A stretch of DNA of 7,198 bases from Candidatus Cloacimonadota bacterium (GTDB lineage: Bacteria; Cloacimonadota; Cloacimonadia; Cloacimonadales; Cloacimonadaceae). Location: assembly GCA_017996595.1 (NCBI GenBank), contig JAGOGT010000056.1, positions 1-7,198 of the forward strand, given 5' to 3'. The notes below the pieces were generated by a model, which was given only the letters and a program-made list of their open reading frames with translations, was not told the DNA's origin and did not search any database. The number at the start of each line of letters is the position of its first letter. Positions within the stretch are counted from its first letter, which is position 1. Shown here piece after piece: positions 1 through 7,152 of this stretch. Made by a program: the position numbers and the translations under genes.

Positions 1-292
<292 letters not shown>

Positions 293-318
293 TCAATTAA
301 TTATCTTCAAACGCTGAT

Positions 319-346
319 ATAATAAGCGGTTTTGGGTATAAGGCAA
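319..346 (-). promoter_or_regulatory. Candidate sigma70-type promoter for eno
   Basis: On the minus strand a TTGCCT -35 box (341-346, 4 of 6 matches to consensus) is separated by 16 nt from a TATTAT -10 box (319-324, 5 of 6 matches). Transcription would start near position 312, giving a leader of roughly 38 nt before the enolase ATG and its GGGAGG site. It sits between the stop of the cyclase-like gene and eno, where a separate promoter for a highly expressed glycolytic gene is expected. No clear intrinsic terminator for the upstream gene is visible in the gap, so read-through is also possible. The assignment rests on box matching alone. Confidence 0.5.
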
Positions 347-381
347 GTGTAATAAGGGAATGAATGACTCCTGCTATGAGG

Positions 382-3300
382 TTACTCAGGTTTCAAAAAT
401 GTCTGGCATTCTTCGATCTTTTCGGTTATCAGCGAGTCGTAGAGATTGATCTTGGCTCTATGAAAGCATTCCTGCGAGTGATACAGCTTATCCAGGCTCT
501 CTTTATATTGCTGCAGGGAAAGGGAGGCCATGGCGGAATTGAACCAGGCTTTGCCCTCGCCGTCCAAATCCTCCACTTCCTGGCAGATGGCCAGATTCTT
601 TTCGTAATAAGTGAGGGCGGTGGCATAGTCTTCGCGGGCATTGGCAATGTTACCCAGATTTCCCAGGCTGTGGGCAATGCCTTCCTTGTCGCCTATCTCT
701 ATTTGGAATTCCAGATTGCGGCGATAGTAGCCTTCGGCTTTGTCCAGATCGTTCTTGGCGGTTGCCAGGTCACCCAGGGCATCGTTGGCATAGCTGATGC
801 CGAAATTGTCGGAGATTTCGGTGGCCAGTTGCAAAGCTTTCATGAAGCTCGCTTCGGCCTCATCCAGCCTGTCTTCCTGGTAGTGGATGATCCCGATATT
901 GTAGATGGCATTTTCCTGCTGGGCTTTATTCCCGATGAGGCTGGCCATAGCTTCGCTGCGGGTGTAGGCTTCCAAGGCTGCGGAGGTATTTCCCTGCTGA
1001 CGGTACATTACGCCGATATCCATGATAACTTTAGAGTAGCCATAGCGGTCGCCGCTCTTTTCACAAAGGGTTTTGGCTTTTTGATAATAGCGCATGGCAC
1101 TGCTCAGCTTTCCCTGTTTGGCCAGCAGGTTGGCCAGGGAATTATAGGCGATGCGGATGCTGATATTGTCGTCCAGGAAGCGCGCCAATTCCAGAACGTT
1201 ACGAAAATGGGTGGCGGAACTGTGCAGATTTCCCCGGTTTAATTGCAATTGGCCGTTGATTCCTTCCAGCTTGCAGATGTAATAAAGGGTGTCGTGGATG
1301 CTATCGGGAAGCTGCTGATGCTTGATGGCGGAGATCAGCAGCTTAAAATCGCTGTCGTGATAGCAAAGGCCGGGGATATCATAAGCGCGAAGCTGTCTGT
1401 TTATCTCCCCGCCCAAGGAGGCAAGCAGCTTTTGCAGCGCGGAGATGTCGTTGATAGCTCTCAGGGAATCGGCCAAAAAGATCATGGTGAGGTAGTAATG
1501 ATGCCCATAAGGAATCTTCTCTGCGGCCTTATTAACGTGCTCTATCAGGCTTTGATACTCATTTTTCAGGTAATGGGCCTTGGCATTCAAATAGATGTAA
1601 CGGGCGTAGTTTTCAGTATGCGCGGGGGGGATGGGCATATTGGATAAAACCGCTGCGGCCTTGTCCAGCTCAGTGTGATAGAATTGCGAATCAGCCAGGC
1701 AGAGATAGAGCTCGTTCTTTTGCTCCTCGTCGTCGGAGTAGTCCAGGGCCATTTGATAGTAATAGCTGGCTTCCTCAAAGTTGGCCAGGGCATAGTTACG
1801 CGCTGCGGCCAGAATGCTGAATTTATTGGCCTTGGCAGGATTTTCAGCGAGGATATAGTGATTGGCGATGATCTCGATATCGTCGTTTTTGCCTTCCTCA
1901 TATCCCTGTTCATAGTGTCTGGCGATTTGGGAATGGAGGTCTTTCTTTTCGGAGAGGAGGATGGTATTATAGATGGCTTCGCGCATCAGGTTATTGGTGA
2001 AGATATACACGATATCGGGGGTGATATTGGCGCGGCTGATGACACTATCGCTATCCAGGGAGTTCAGCAGGTCGATAACGGTGTCCTGCAGGCGTTCGCT
2101 ATCCAGGATGGAAAGTTCATCCAGGGTGAAGGCCTTGCCTACGATGGCCGCCAGTTTCAGCAGGTATTGCATATCGGGATCAAAATAGGTAAGACGTTGC
2201 ACAAAGAGATTTTCGATGGTGTGAGGCAGGGCTCCGCGGCGTTCGAGGCTAAGGATATCCGCCAGGGTGATAAGGCGGTGCTTTTGTTGATGCAGCCTGA
2301 TCTGGCGGCATAGTTCCGTGATGAAGAGCGGATTACCGGCGCTGAGCTTCAGGATATAGGCTGCGGCGTCTTCGGCAATGAGGGGCAGATGGTGGCTGAT
2401 CAGTTCGTGGGCCTTCTCTTCAGGCAGGTTATGCAGTTCCAGCAGCACTTCCGGTTCGGCAAAGAGCTCACGGTGCGCTCCATAGCGGGAAGTGATAATC
2501 AAATCGCAAGTTCGCTGCTTATGGGCGGCAAATTTCTGCAGCAGCTTCAGGGACATCGCATCGCACCAATGCAGATTGTCCACCACCAGGATATTGATTT
2601 TGTTGCTTAGCTGTTCCAAAAGCAGATTAAGCTGGTCGAAGATAATATCCTGGATGATGCTGCGGTCGAAATCGGTTTTATGATTGGTTGTGGAAGCCTT
2701 GAAATATTGCTGTAGCATTTCAGTATTCAGTTCCCCGGCTCTCAGTCCCAGCAGTTCTACCAGTTTGTCGGGATGGGACATGGCGTCGGGGATACCAAAG
2801 TATTCGCTGAGGAGAAAATGAATCAGGTAATAGGGCGTGGCCTGATTGAATTCCTCCAGAGGGAGCATGGCAATGGCTTTGCCGCTGCGGTGCAGCCTGG
2901 TTAGCAGATTCCACAGCACGAAGGTTTTCCCCGTTCCCGGTTCTCCGGCAATAAAGATATGGGCAGCTTCTTTGGCCAGACAACTGGCTACGATTTTATC
3001 CATTTCCTGCTGCCAGGCCACGATCTTCTGCGCGGCAAAGAGCTTGGAGAGGCTGTGATGCGAAACGGGCAATTCCGCGGTGATTTTATGAATCTCAATG
3101 GGCTGGGGAAAGCCTTTCACCAGGGCTTGTTTAAGGTATTGGGTGGCAAAGCGAACCTCCACATGCGGCAGTATCTGGCTGGAAATGAGGATCTCATCAG
3201 CTTCTGCTTCCATCATCAAACGGGCTGCGGCATTAACTCCGGAGCCGATGATGCCATATTCGTGGCGTGCTTTGCTTCCCAGCAGGCCGGTATAGATATT

Positions 3301-4293
3301 GCTGTAGGTGATGCCGATGCGAAAGATGCCTTTGTGCGCATAATCCATTATCGCCCTGGCCGCAAAAACTGCACGCTGCACGTCATTAAGATGCGCCACG
3401 GGGAAGCCGAAAGTGCAGATCACCACCAGGCCTTTCTCGTTATAATCGGTTTTGCTAACCATCCCCTCAAAGCGATAAACGCAGGCCTGAATATGCCGGA
3501 AAGCCTTGTCCAGATTCCTCAGATATTGCCCTTTCAAATGCCTGGCATCCAAACGCAGAAAGAGCAGCGCCACATTGCGCAGTTCCGCGGAAAAGCGTTT
3601 ATTCAGCGCGGCGTCACGCAAGGGCAGGGGAAGGTAGCTATTGGGATTGAGGGTGTTTTTCCTTCTGCGCAGCACCTCGATATTTATATCCTGCGCGCTG
3701 GTCTGCTTGCCTTTGTTTAGCCAAACGATTTTGTTTAGCTGATCGGGAACCCCATCTTTGAAGAGCCGGCGCAAACCACTCCCATAGATGATGTAATCCA
3801 GGTGATATTCGGGATTGCCAAAAACAATGAGGCTGTTTGATCCCCAATAGGCCATGCCGTGAAAGCTAAGCACAAAGCCATAACGTTTATGGATGCCTTT
3901 GTTCAGCTTGCATAAGCCCCTGGCAAGGCTATCGCCGCAAGCCTTGATCGCGGCCATACTGCTGGCTTCATCCCCAAAGAACAGGGCTAAGATCGCGTCT
4001 CCGGCAAATTTGGCTATCTCTCCGCCATTTGCCCTGATGCAGCGATTCACCAATTCGTAATAGCTGTTTAGCACCCCGGTGATGATCTCCACGCCATAGT
4101 GCCCTTTGGCAGTAGCCTGTTCGGTGAGCCGCGTGAAGGAACTTACGTCGATAAACAGCGCTCCCGCTTCGATCCGCTGCGAAAAAGGCAGCTGGCGATG
4201 CTGTTCGGGAGGATAGAAATAGCCAAGGAACTCCGGAATATACTTAGCCGGAACAGAGCAACGGTATTCCGTAATCTGCAAGCCTGCGGCCAT
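382..4293 (-). CDS. Soluble adenylyl cyclase-like protein: tandem class III cyclase domains, STAND NTPase, TPR array
   Basis: This 1303-residue protein has the domain order of animal soluble adenylyl cyclase (ADCY10) and is predicted to make cyclic AMP or cGMP from ATP or GTP. Cyclase domain C1 spans about 43-180, with metal-binding Asp49 (FIDVSSF) and Asp99 (KFAGDA). Domain C2 spans about 241-405, with Lys281, the HEYGIIG motif at 344-350 and catalytic Asn354/Arg358 (VNAAAR). An NTPase module follows (about 415-670): Walker A GEPGTGKT (450-457), Walker B ILVVDNLHW (568-576), and a GNP motif (653-655) typical of STAND ATPases. The C-terminal half is helical; at least six TPRs with about 40-residue spacing are clear at 1044-1283, with more degenerate ones before. 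No signal peptide or membrane segment is visible, so it is probably cytoplasmic. The ATG at 4293 has an AGGGGA site 7 nt upstream. Gly347 replaces the adenine-selecting Thr/Asp, so nucleotide choice and activity are open. The family assignment is firm; the catalytic role is inferred. Confidence 0.9.
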   Translation of the reverse strand: MAAGLQITEYRCSVPAKYIPEFLGYFYPPEQHRQLPFSQRIEAGALFIDVSSFTRLTEQATAKGHYGVEIITGVLNSYYELVNRCIRANGGEIAKFAGDAILALFFGDEASSMAAIKACGDSLARGLCKLNKGIHKRYGFVLSFHGMAYWGSNSLIVFGNPEYHLDYIIYGSGLRRLFKDGVPDQLNKIVWLNKGKQTSAQDINIEVLRRRKNTLNPNSYLPLPLRDAALNKRFSAELRNVALLFLRLDARHLKGQYLRNLDKAFRHIQACVYRFEGMVSKTDYNEKGLVVICTFGFPVAHLNDVQRAVFAARAIMDYAHKGIFRIGITYSNIYTGLLGSKARHEYGIIGSGVNAAARLMMEAEADEILISSQILPHVEVRFATQYLKQALVKGFPQPIEIHKITAELPVSHHSLSKLFAAQKIVAWQQEMDKIVASCLAKEAAHIFIAGEPGTGKTFVLWNLLTRLHRSGKAIAMLPLEEFNQATPYYLIHFLLSEYFGIPDAMSHPDKLVELLGLRAGELNTEMLQQYFKASTTNHKTDFDRSIIQDIIFDQLNLLLEQLSNKINILVVDNLHWCDAMSLKLLQKFAAHKQRTCDLIITSRYGAHRELFAEPEVLLELHNLPEEKAHELISHHLPLIAEDAAAYILKLSAGNPLFITELCRQIRLHQQKHRLITLADILSLERRGALPHTIENLFVQRLTYFDPDMQYLLKLAAIVGKAFTLDELSILDSERLQDTVIDLLNSLDSDSVISRANITPDIVYIFTNNLMREAIYNTILLSEKKDLHSQIARHYEQGYEEGKNDDIEIIANHYILAENPAKANKFSILAAARNYALANFEEASYYYQMALDYSDDEEQKNELYLCLADSQFYHTELDKAAAVLSNMPIPPAHTENYARYIYLNAKAHYLKNEYQSLIEHVNKAAEKIPYGHHYYLTMIFLADSLRAINDISALQKLLASLGGEINRQLRAYDIPGLCYHDSDFKLLISAIKHQQLPDSIHDTLYYICKLEGINGQLQLNRGNLHSSATHFRNVLELARFLDDNISIRIAYNSLANLLAKQGKLSSAMRYYQKAKTLCEKSGDRYGYSKVIMDIGVMYRQQGNTSAALEAYTRSEAMASLIGNKAQQENAIYNIGIIHYQEDRLDEAEASFMKALQLATEISDNFGISYANDALGDLATAKNDLDKAEGYYRRNLEFQIEIGDKEGIAHSLGNLGNIANAREDYATALTYYEKNLAICQEVEDLDGEGKAWFNSAMASLSLQQYKESLDKLYHSQECFHRAKINLYDSLITEKIEECQTFLKPE

Positions 4294-4306
4294 GAAGCAT
4301 CCCCTG

Positions 4307-4324
4307 GGGAAAGAGGGCTTTCCC
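4307..4324 (-). promoter_or_regulatory. Perfect 7-bp stem-loop in the leader of the cyclase-like gene
   Basis: On the minus strand GGGAAAG (4318-4324) and CTTTCCC (4307-4313) are exact complements around a CCCT loop. The hairpin lies 13 nt upstream of the ATG of the cyclase-like gene, directly before its CAGGGGA ribosome binding region. The loop CCCT can alternatively pair with the AGGG of that site, so two exclusive folds are possible, one hiding the site. An 8-T tract follows the hairpin on the plus strand, so the element also looks like a plus-strand terminator, but no plus-strand gene precedes it. The role (mRNA 5' end protection, translation control or none) is not decided by sequence. 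Confidence 0.4.
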
Positions 4325-4328
4325 GCTA

Positions 4329-4342
4329 TTTATATTTTTTTT
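4329..4342 (-). promoter_or_regulatory. Candidate -10 box with upstream A-tract for the cyclase-like gene
   Basis: On the minus strand eight A residues (4335-4342) run directly into TATAAA (4329-4334), a 5 of 6 match to the -10 consensus. Initiation would fall near 4322-4324, which is the first base of the GGGAAAG stem. No recognisable -35 box lies at the right distance (GTAAAG at 4352-4357 is poor). The 60-nt gap is longer than the 14 and 17 nt spacings between the upstream genes, which fits a separate or additional promoter here. The evidence is weak. Confidence 0.3.
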
Positions 4343-4353
4343 GCTTATTAGCT

Positions 4354-5400
4354 TTACCGGTGCTTGATGAAGCGGGTTACCGCTCTTTGCGTGCCGCTTT
4401 CCACCACCAAAAAGTACAGGCCGTTGGGGCTTTCCTGGTGCCCGGCATCGCGTCCGTCCCAGCTATAGGTGTATTTATCCCCGGGAAGGCTGAGCGTGCT
4501 TTGATACACTTTTTGCCCTTTCAGGTTATAGATGGTAGCCTTGGCATTTCCCGGGGCTTTTCCGCTAATCTCGATGGATATCTGATCGGCAAAGGGATTG
4601 GGATAACCGGAGGACAGCAGCAATTCACTAAGTCCCGGAAGTACTTCATCTGCGATATCGGTGCCACCCCAAATGCGGGCAACAAATTCCGGATGATCCA
4701 CAAAGGGATTGCGGTTATTCTGATAGGCCTGCACACCATTATTGCGCGTAACTTCTGCAGCATCAGGGGGATCGGCCACATGCCACAGTAGCAGCGTGGG
4801 CAGCATATTAACGCTCTGCTGGGTGAGGCTTTCGCCACTGTAGCGGGTATAGAAATAGAGCACCGCCCTGGCGATATTGCCCTTGAAGCTATCAGCCGGC
4901 TCGAAAACCATGCGTCCCGTGTAGTTATTTCCCCTGTAGCTCTGGCGGGGAGTATCGTTGTAATACACATTGGCGGTACTGTGATTATGCACCATATCGA
5001 AGGGATAATTTCCCCGTGAGCTATTCACCACGGAATTTGTGATAAACAGATGATGCAGATCGGATTTCTTTTTGCTGGTATCGCTGCCATTGAACCAGCT
5101 TTGCGCATAGGTATGCTCGGTATTGGGATTGTTGCTGCCATTATAGTTATAGCCCACATAGTAAACCTGTCCGGTATATACGCAGGTTACATTGCCATTC
5201 ACGTTTTCCAGGGTTTGAAAGAGCACGTCTTTGGAATCATCATAGCTGGTATTGGTATTGTTATCGATCAAGTTTCTGAGGCCATTGAACAGCGCATCGC
5301 CGGTAAGGTTGATCACGCTGTCATAATAATCGGCCTGCAGGCTGAAACTGAGCAGCGTCAGCAGGGTGAGCAGCAGTATTTTTATCTTGGGTAGGGGCAT
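4354..5400 (-). CDS. Secreted endonuclease I (EndA/Vvn/NucM family) with C-terminal sorting domain
   Basis: This 348-residue exported nuclease of the endonuclease I (beta-beta-alpha metal) family probably cuts DNA, and perhaps RNA, non-specifically outside the cell or at its surface. A signal peptide is clear: Lys5 and Lys7, a Leu-rich core at 8-19 and a likely cleavage after LQA (Ala23). The nuclease core runs from about 25 to 245. Glu95-His96 (NTEHTYAQSW) match the metal ligand and general base, and DLHHLF (114-119) followed by SSRGNYPF (127-134) supplies the probable Asn131 metal ligand. EPADSFKGNIAR (167-178) and LLLWHVADPPD (203-213) are further family blocks. Residues 263-348 form a sorting/FlgD-like Ig domain: SSGYPNPF, IYNLKGQKVY, YSWDGRDAG, NGLYF, ending in IKHR. 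An in-frame ATG eight codons upstream (5424) overlaps the gmhA stop and lacks a good ribosome site, so 5400 is preferred. Nutrient acquisition is inferred. Confidence 0.92.
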   Translation of the reverse strand: MPLPKIKILLLTLLTLLSFSLQADYYDSVINLTGDALFNGLRNLIDNNTNTSYDDSKDVLFQTLENVNGNVTCVYTGQVYYVGYNYNGSNNPNTEHTYAQSWFNGSDTSKKKSDLHHLFITNSVVNSSRGNYPFDMVHNHSTANVYYNDTPRQSYRGNNYTGRMVFEPADSFKGNIARAVLYFYTRYSGESLTQQSVNMLPTLLLWHVADPPDAAEVTRNNGVQAYQNNRNPFVDHPEFVARIWGGTDIADEVLPGLSELLLSSGYPNPFADQISIEISGKAPGNAKATIYNLKGQKVYQSTLSLPGDKYTYSWDGRDAGHQESPNGLYFLVVESGTQRAVTRFIKHR

Positions 5401-5403
5401 TGT

Positions 5404-5409
5404 TCCTCT
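5404..5409 (-). promoter_or_regulatory. Ribosome binding site deciding the endonuclease start
   Basis: AGAGGA on the minus strand lies 3 nt (4 nt from GAGG) before the ATG at 5398-5400. Starting there also places the two signal-peptide lysines at residues 5 and 7, directly before the hydrophobic core. The alternative ATG at 5422-5424 overlaps the last codon and stop of gmhA (TGCTAA) and would put this site inside the coding region. Confidence 0.75.
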
Positions 5410-5417
5410 TAAGTTAT

Positions 5418-6029
5418 TTAGCATATTTGGTTCACATCTTTCATGTAGGCATCGTCTTTGGAAAAAAGCAGCTTCTCCACCCCTTCGATGAGGATGTGGA
5501 TGATGATGCCATGCAGTTCCTGAATGCGGGCGGTATCCTCACTGGGGATGATGATCTGGAAATCCGCCATGTTGTTCAGAGCTCCTCCGTCTTTGCCCAA
5601 AAGCACACAGGTGAAGCAATCCCTTGTGGCAGCGGCTTCCATGGCCTTTATCACGTTTGCCGAATTACCGCTGGTGGAGATACCGAATACCATATCTCCG
5701 GGCTGGGCATAGGCTTCCACGGCACGGGCAAAAACCATATCATAACCATAGTCATTGGCCACACAGCTCAGATGGCTGGGATCGCTGATGGCAATTGCCG
5801 GCAGGGCAGCACGATCCTGATGAAACCTTCCGGTTAGCTCTTCCGCAAAGTGCATGGCATCGCACATACTGCCGCCATTACCGAAAATAATCAGCTTACC
5901 TTTGCGTTCATAAACCTCTGCCATTTGCGTGGTGATGCGCTTTATCATCCGGATATTCTCTTCCTCTGCCAGAAAGTGTCCCAGCAGGGAATGCGCGTTT
6001 TCCAGAGCGGTTGTTATGGTCTTAATCAC
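5418..6029 (-). CDS. gmhA: Phosphoheptose isomerase (sedoheptulose-7-phosphate isomerase)
   Basis: GmhA converts sedoheptulose 7-phosphate to D-glycero-D-manno-heptose 7-phosphate, the first step toward the ADP-heptose of LPS inner core; the enzyme is a cytoplasmic tetramer. The 203-residue protein is one SIS domain of normal family length. Visible signatures are FGNGGSMCDAMHFAEELTGR (49-68), AIAISDPSHLSCVANDYG (78-95), the sugar-phosphate loop GISTSGNSANVIKA (116-129) and RIQELH (168-173). The residues matching the E. coli metal site and catalytic pair are His60, Glu64, Gln170 and His178. The EELTGR motif and the conserved Glu/His favour GmhA over the related DiaA. The start is GTG (6027-6029) with an AGGA site 5 nt upstream. 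It follows add by 14 nt and precedes the endonuclease by 17 nt, so the three are probably co-transcribed. No other heptose gene lies in the window. Confidence 0.95.
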   Translation of the reverse strand: MIKTITTALENAHSLLGHFLAEEENIRMIKRITTQMAEVYERKGKLIIFGNGGSMCDAMHFAEELTGRFHQDRAALPAIAISDPSHLSCVANDYGYDMVFARAVEAYAQPGDMVFGISTSGNSANVIKAMEAAATRDCFTCVLLGKDGGALNNMADFQIIIPSEDTARIQELHGIIIHILIEGVEKLLFSKDDAYMKDVNQIC

Positions 6030-6034
6030 GTGTT

Positions 6035-6038
6035 TCCT
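6035..6038 (-). promoter_or_regulatory. Ribosome binding site supporting the GTG start of gmhA
   Basis: AGGA on the minus strand sits 5 nt before the GTG at 6027-6029, within the short gap after the add stop codon. The reading MIKTITTALE from this GTG matches the usual beginning of the family. The next in-frame ATG would remove about 27 residues, including the first helix, so the GTG is preferred. Confidence 0.65.
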
Positions 6039-6043
6039 GTCTT

Positions 6044-7123
6044 TTAGAGATTTTCTTTCACTTTGATCTTGGTTTTCAGTTCGGCTTCTTCGATCTCATC
6101 GAATTCCTTCAGGGTCTGGTTGATTAGCCGCACCCGTTCTTTATAGGGCACGAAGGCACTCTTGAAGCCATTTAAAATCACATATTTAACCGTGGGATAA
6201 TCCAATCCCAGCTCATTGATGGCCAGCATATATTCATCGGTAACCGTGGTGTCGCTGATGGTGCGATTATCAGTATTGATGGTTACCCGCAGGCCATAAT
6301 CGATATAGAAATCGATGGGATGGCTGCGGATATTGGCCACTGCCTTGGTGTGGAAATTACTTTTTATACATATCTCCAGCGGAATGCGATGGTCATTCAC
6401 GAAGTTCATCAGGTCGCCATCTTCCACCAGCCGGGTGCCATGTCCGATGCGATGCGTGCCGCAATAGTGAATGGCCTGGTGGATGCTTTCGGGGCCATAG
6501 GCTTCGCCTGCATGGATGGTGATATTGAGATTGTTTTTCAGGGCCAGATCAAAGGCTTCCTTATGATCTTTGGCGGGGTGATTATATTCCCCTCCAGCCA
6601 GGTCAAAACCGATCACGCCCTTGTTTTTGAAGGCAATCGCCAGTTCTGCAAGTTTAAGCGAGGTAGTGGGATCCATATTCCGGATGCCGCAGATGATTAC
6701 GCCTGTCTTGATCGCAAAATCACGTTCTCCGGCTTTCAGGCCATCGATCACTGCCTGGGAGATTTCGGTGAGCTTCAGTCCCTGATGCGTATGCAAAATG
6801 GGGGAATAGCGCACTTCCATGTAGCGGACGTTTTCTTTGGAGGCATCTTCGGCCAGTTCATAGGCCGCACGCTTTAGCCCTTCCTTATCCTGCAGCACCA
6901 TATTCACGATATCAAAACCGCGCAGATAGTCTTCCAGGCTTTCGGTCTTTTCGCCGCATACGATTAGCGCGCGCAGCTTTTTTATATCCATGGTGGGCAG
7001 TTTTATGCCATTCTTTTTGGCCAGATCGATAATCGTTTCGGGGCGCACGCTGCCATCCAAATGCACGTGCAAATCCGTTTTGGGGAGCTTTTCAATAAAA
7101 GCCCGCGTCATGTTAATCTTCAT
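6044..7123 (-). CDS. add: Adenosine deaminase
   Basis: This 359-residue enzyme hydrolytically deaminates adenosine (and probably deoxyadenosine) to inosine and ammonia in purine salvage, in the cytoplasm. It is an amidohydrolase-fold metalloenzyme, and all metal and catalytic positions are visible: His19 and His21 in HVHLDGS, His204 and Glu207 in ITIHAGEAYG, His228 in RIGHGTRL and Asp285 in INTDNR. GFDLAGGE (172-179) and the SNFHTKAV block (255-262) are further family markers, and the length is typical. The residue after Asp285 is Asn286, where mammalian and E. coli enzymes have Asp; an NTDNR form is known in some bacterial members. The ATG at 7123 has AAGGA 7 nt upstream. It heads the likely add-gmhA-endonuclease operon. 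Adenine or aminofutalosine deaminase are alternatives within the fold, but the NTDNR...TDEY region fits adenosine deaminase better. Confidence 0.9.
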   Translation of the reverse strand: MKINMTRAFIEKLPKTDLHVHLDGSVRPETIIDLAKKNGIKLPTMDIKKLRALIVCGEKTESLEDYLRGFDIVNMVLQDKEGLKRAAYELAEDASKENVRYMEVRYSPILHTHQGLKLTEISQAVIDGLKAGERDFAIKTGVIICGIRNMDPTTSLKLAELAIAFKNKGVIGFDLAGGEYNHPAKDHKEAFDLALKNNLNITIHAGEAYGPESIHQAIHYCGTHRIGHGTRLVEDGDLMNFVNDHRIPLEICIKSNFHTKAVANIRSHPIDFYIDYGLRVTINTDNRTISDTTVTDEYMLAINELGLDYPTVKYVILNGFKSAFVPYKERVRLINQTLKEFDEIEEAELKTKIKVKENL

Positions 7124-7152
7124 TTTCTTATCCTTCTTTTAGCTTGGGTAAC

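Noticed and set aside
364..3720. Long plus-strand open frames (292, 134, 212 and 253 codons) opposite the cyclase-like gene
   Set aside because: They lie entirely antisense to a gene with clear domain motifs, their translations resemble no family I know, and their Gly/Ile/Val/Gln-rich composition is what a reverse reading of this codon usage produces.
4307..4342. Plus-strand intrinsic terminator (hairpin followed by 8 T)
   Set aside because: It has terminator form on the plus strand, but no plus-strand gene lies upstream to be terminated, so a leader role on the minus strand is more economical; a terminator for antisense RNA cannot be ruled out.
4099..4791. Plus-strand frame of 230 codons across the cyclase start and the endonuclease end
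   Set aside because: It runs antisense through two well-supported genes and the gap between them, with no motif and no convincing ribosome site.
5401..5424. Upstream ATG at 5424 as the endonuclease start
   Set aside because: It overlaps the gmhA stop codon, would bury the AGAGGA ribosome site in the coding region and would add eight residues before the signal peptide; ATG at 5400 fits better.
6320..6877. Plus-strand frame of 185 codons opposite add
   Set aside because: It mirrors the conserved deaminase coding sequence and shows no domain of its own.
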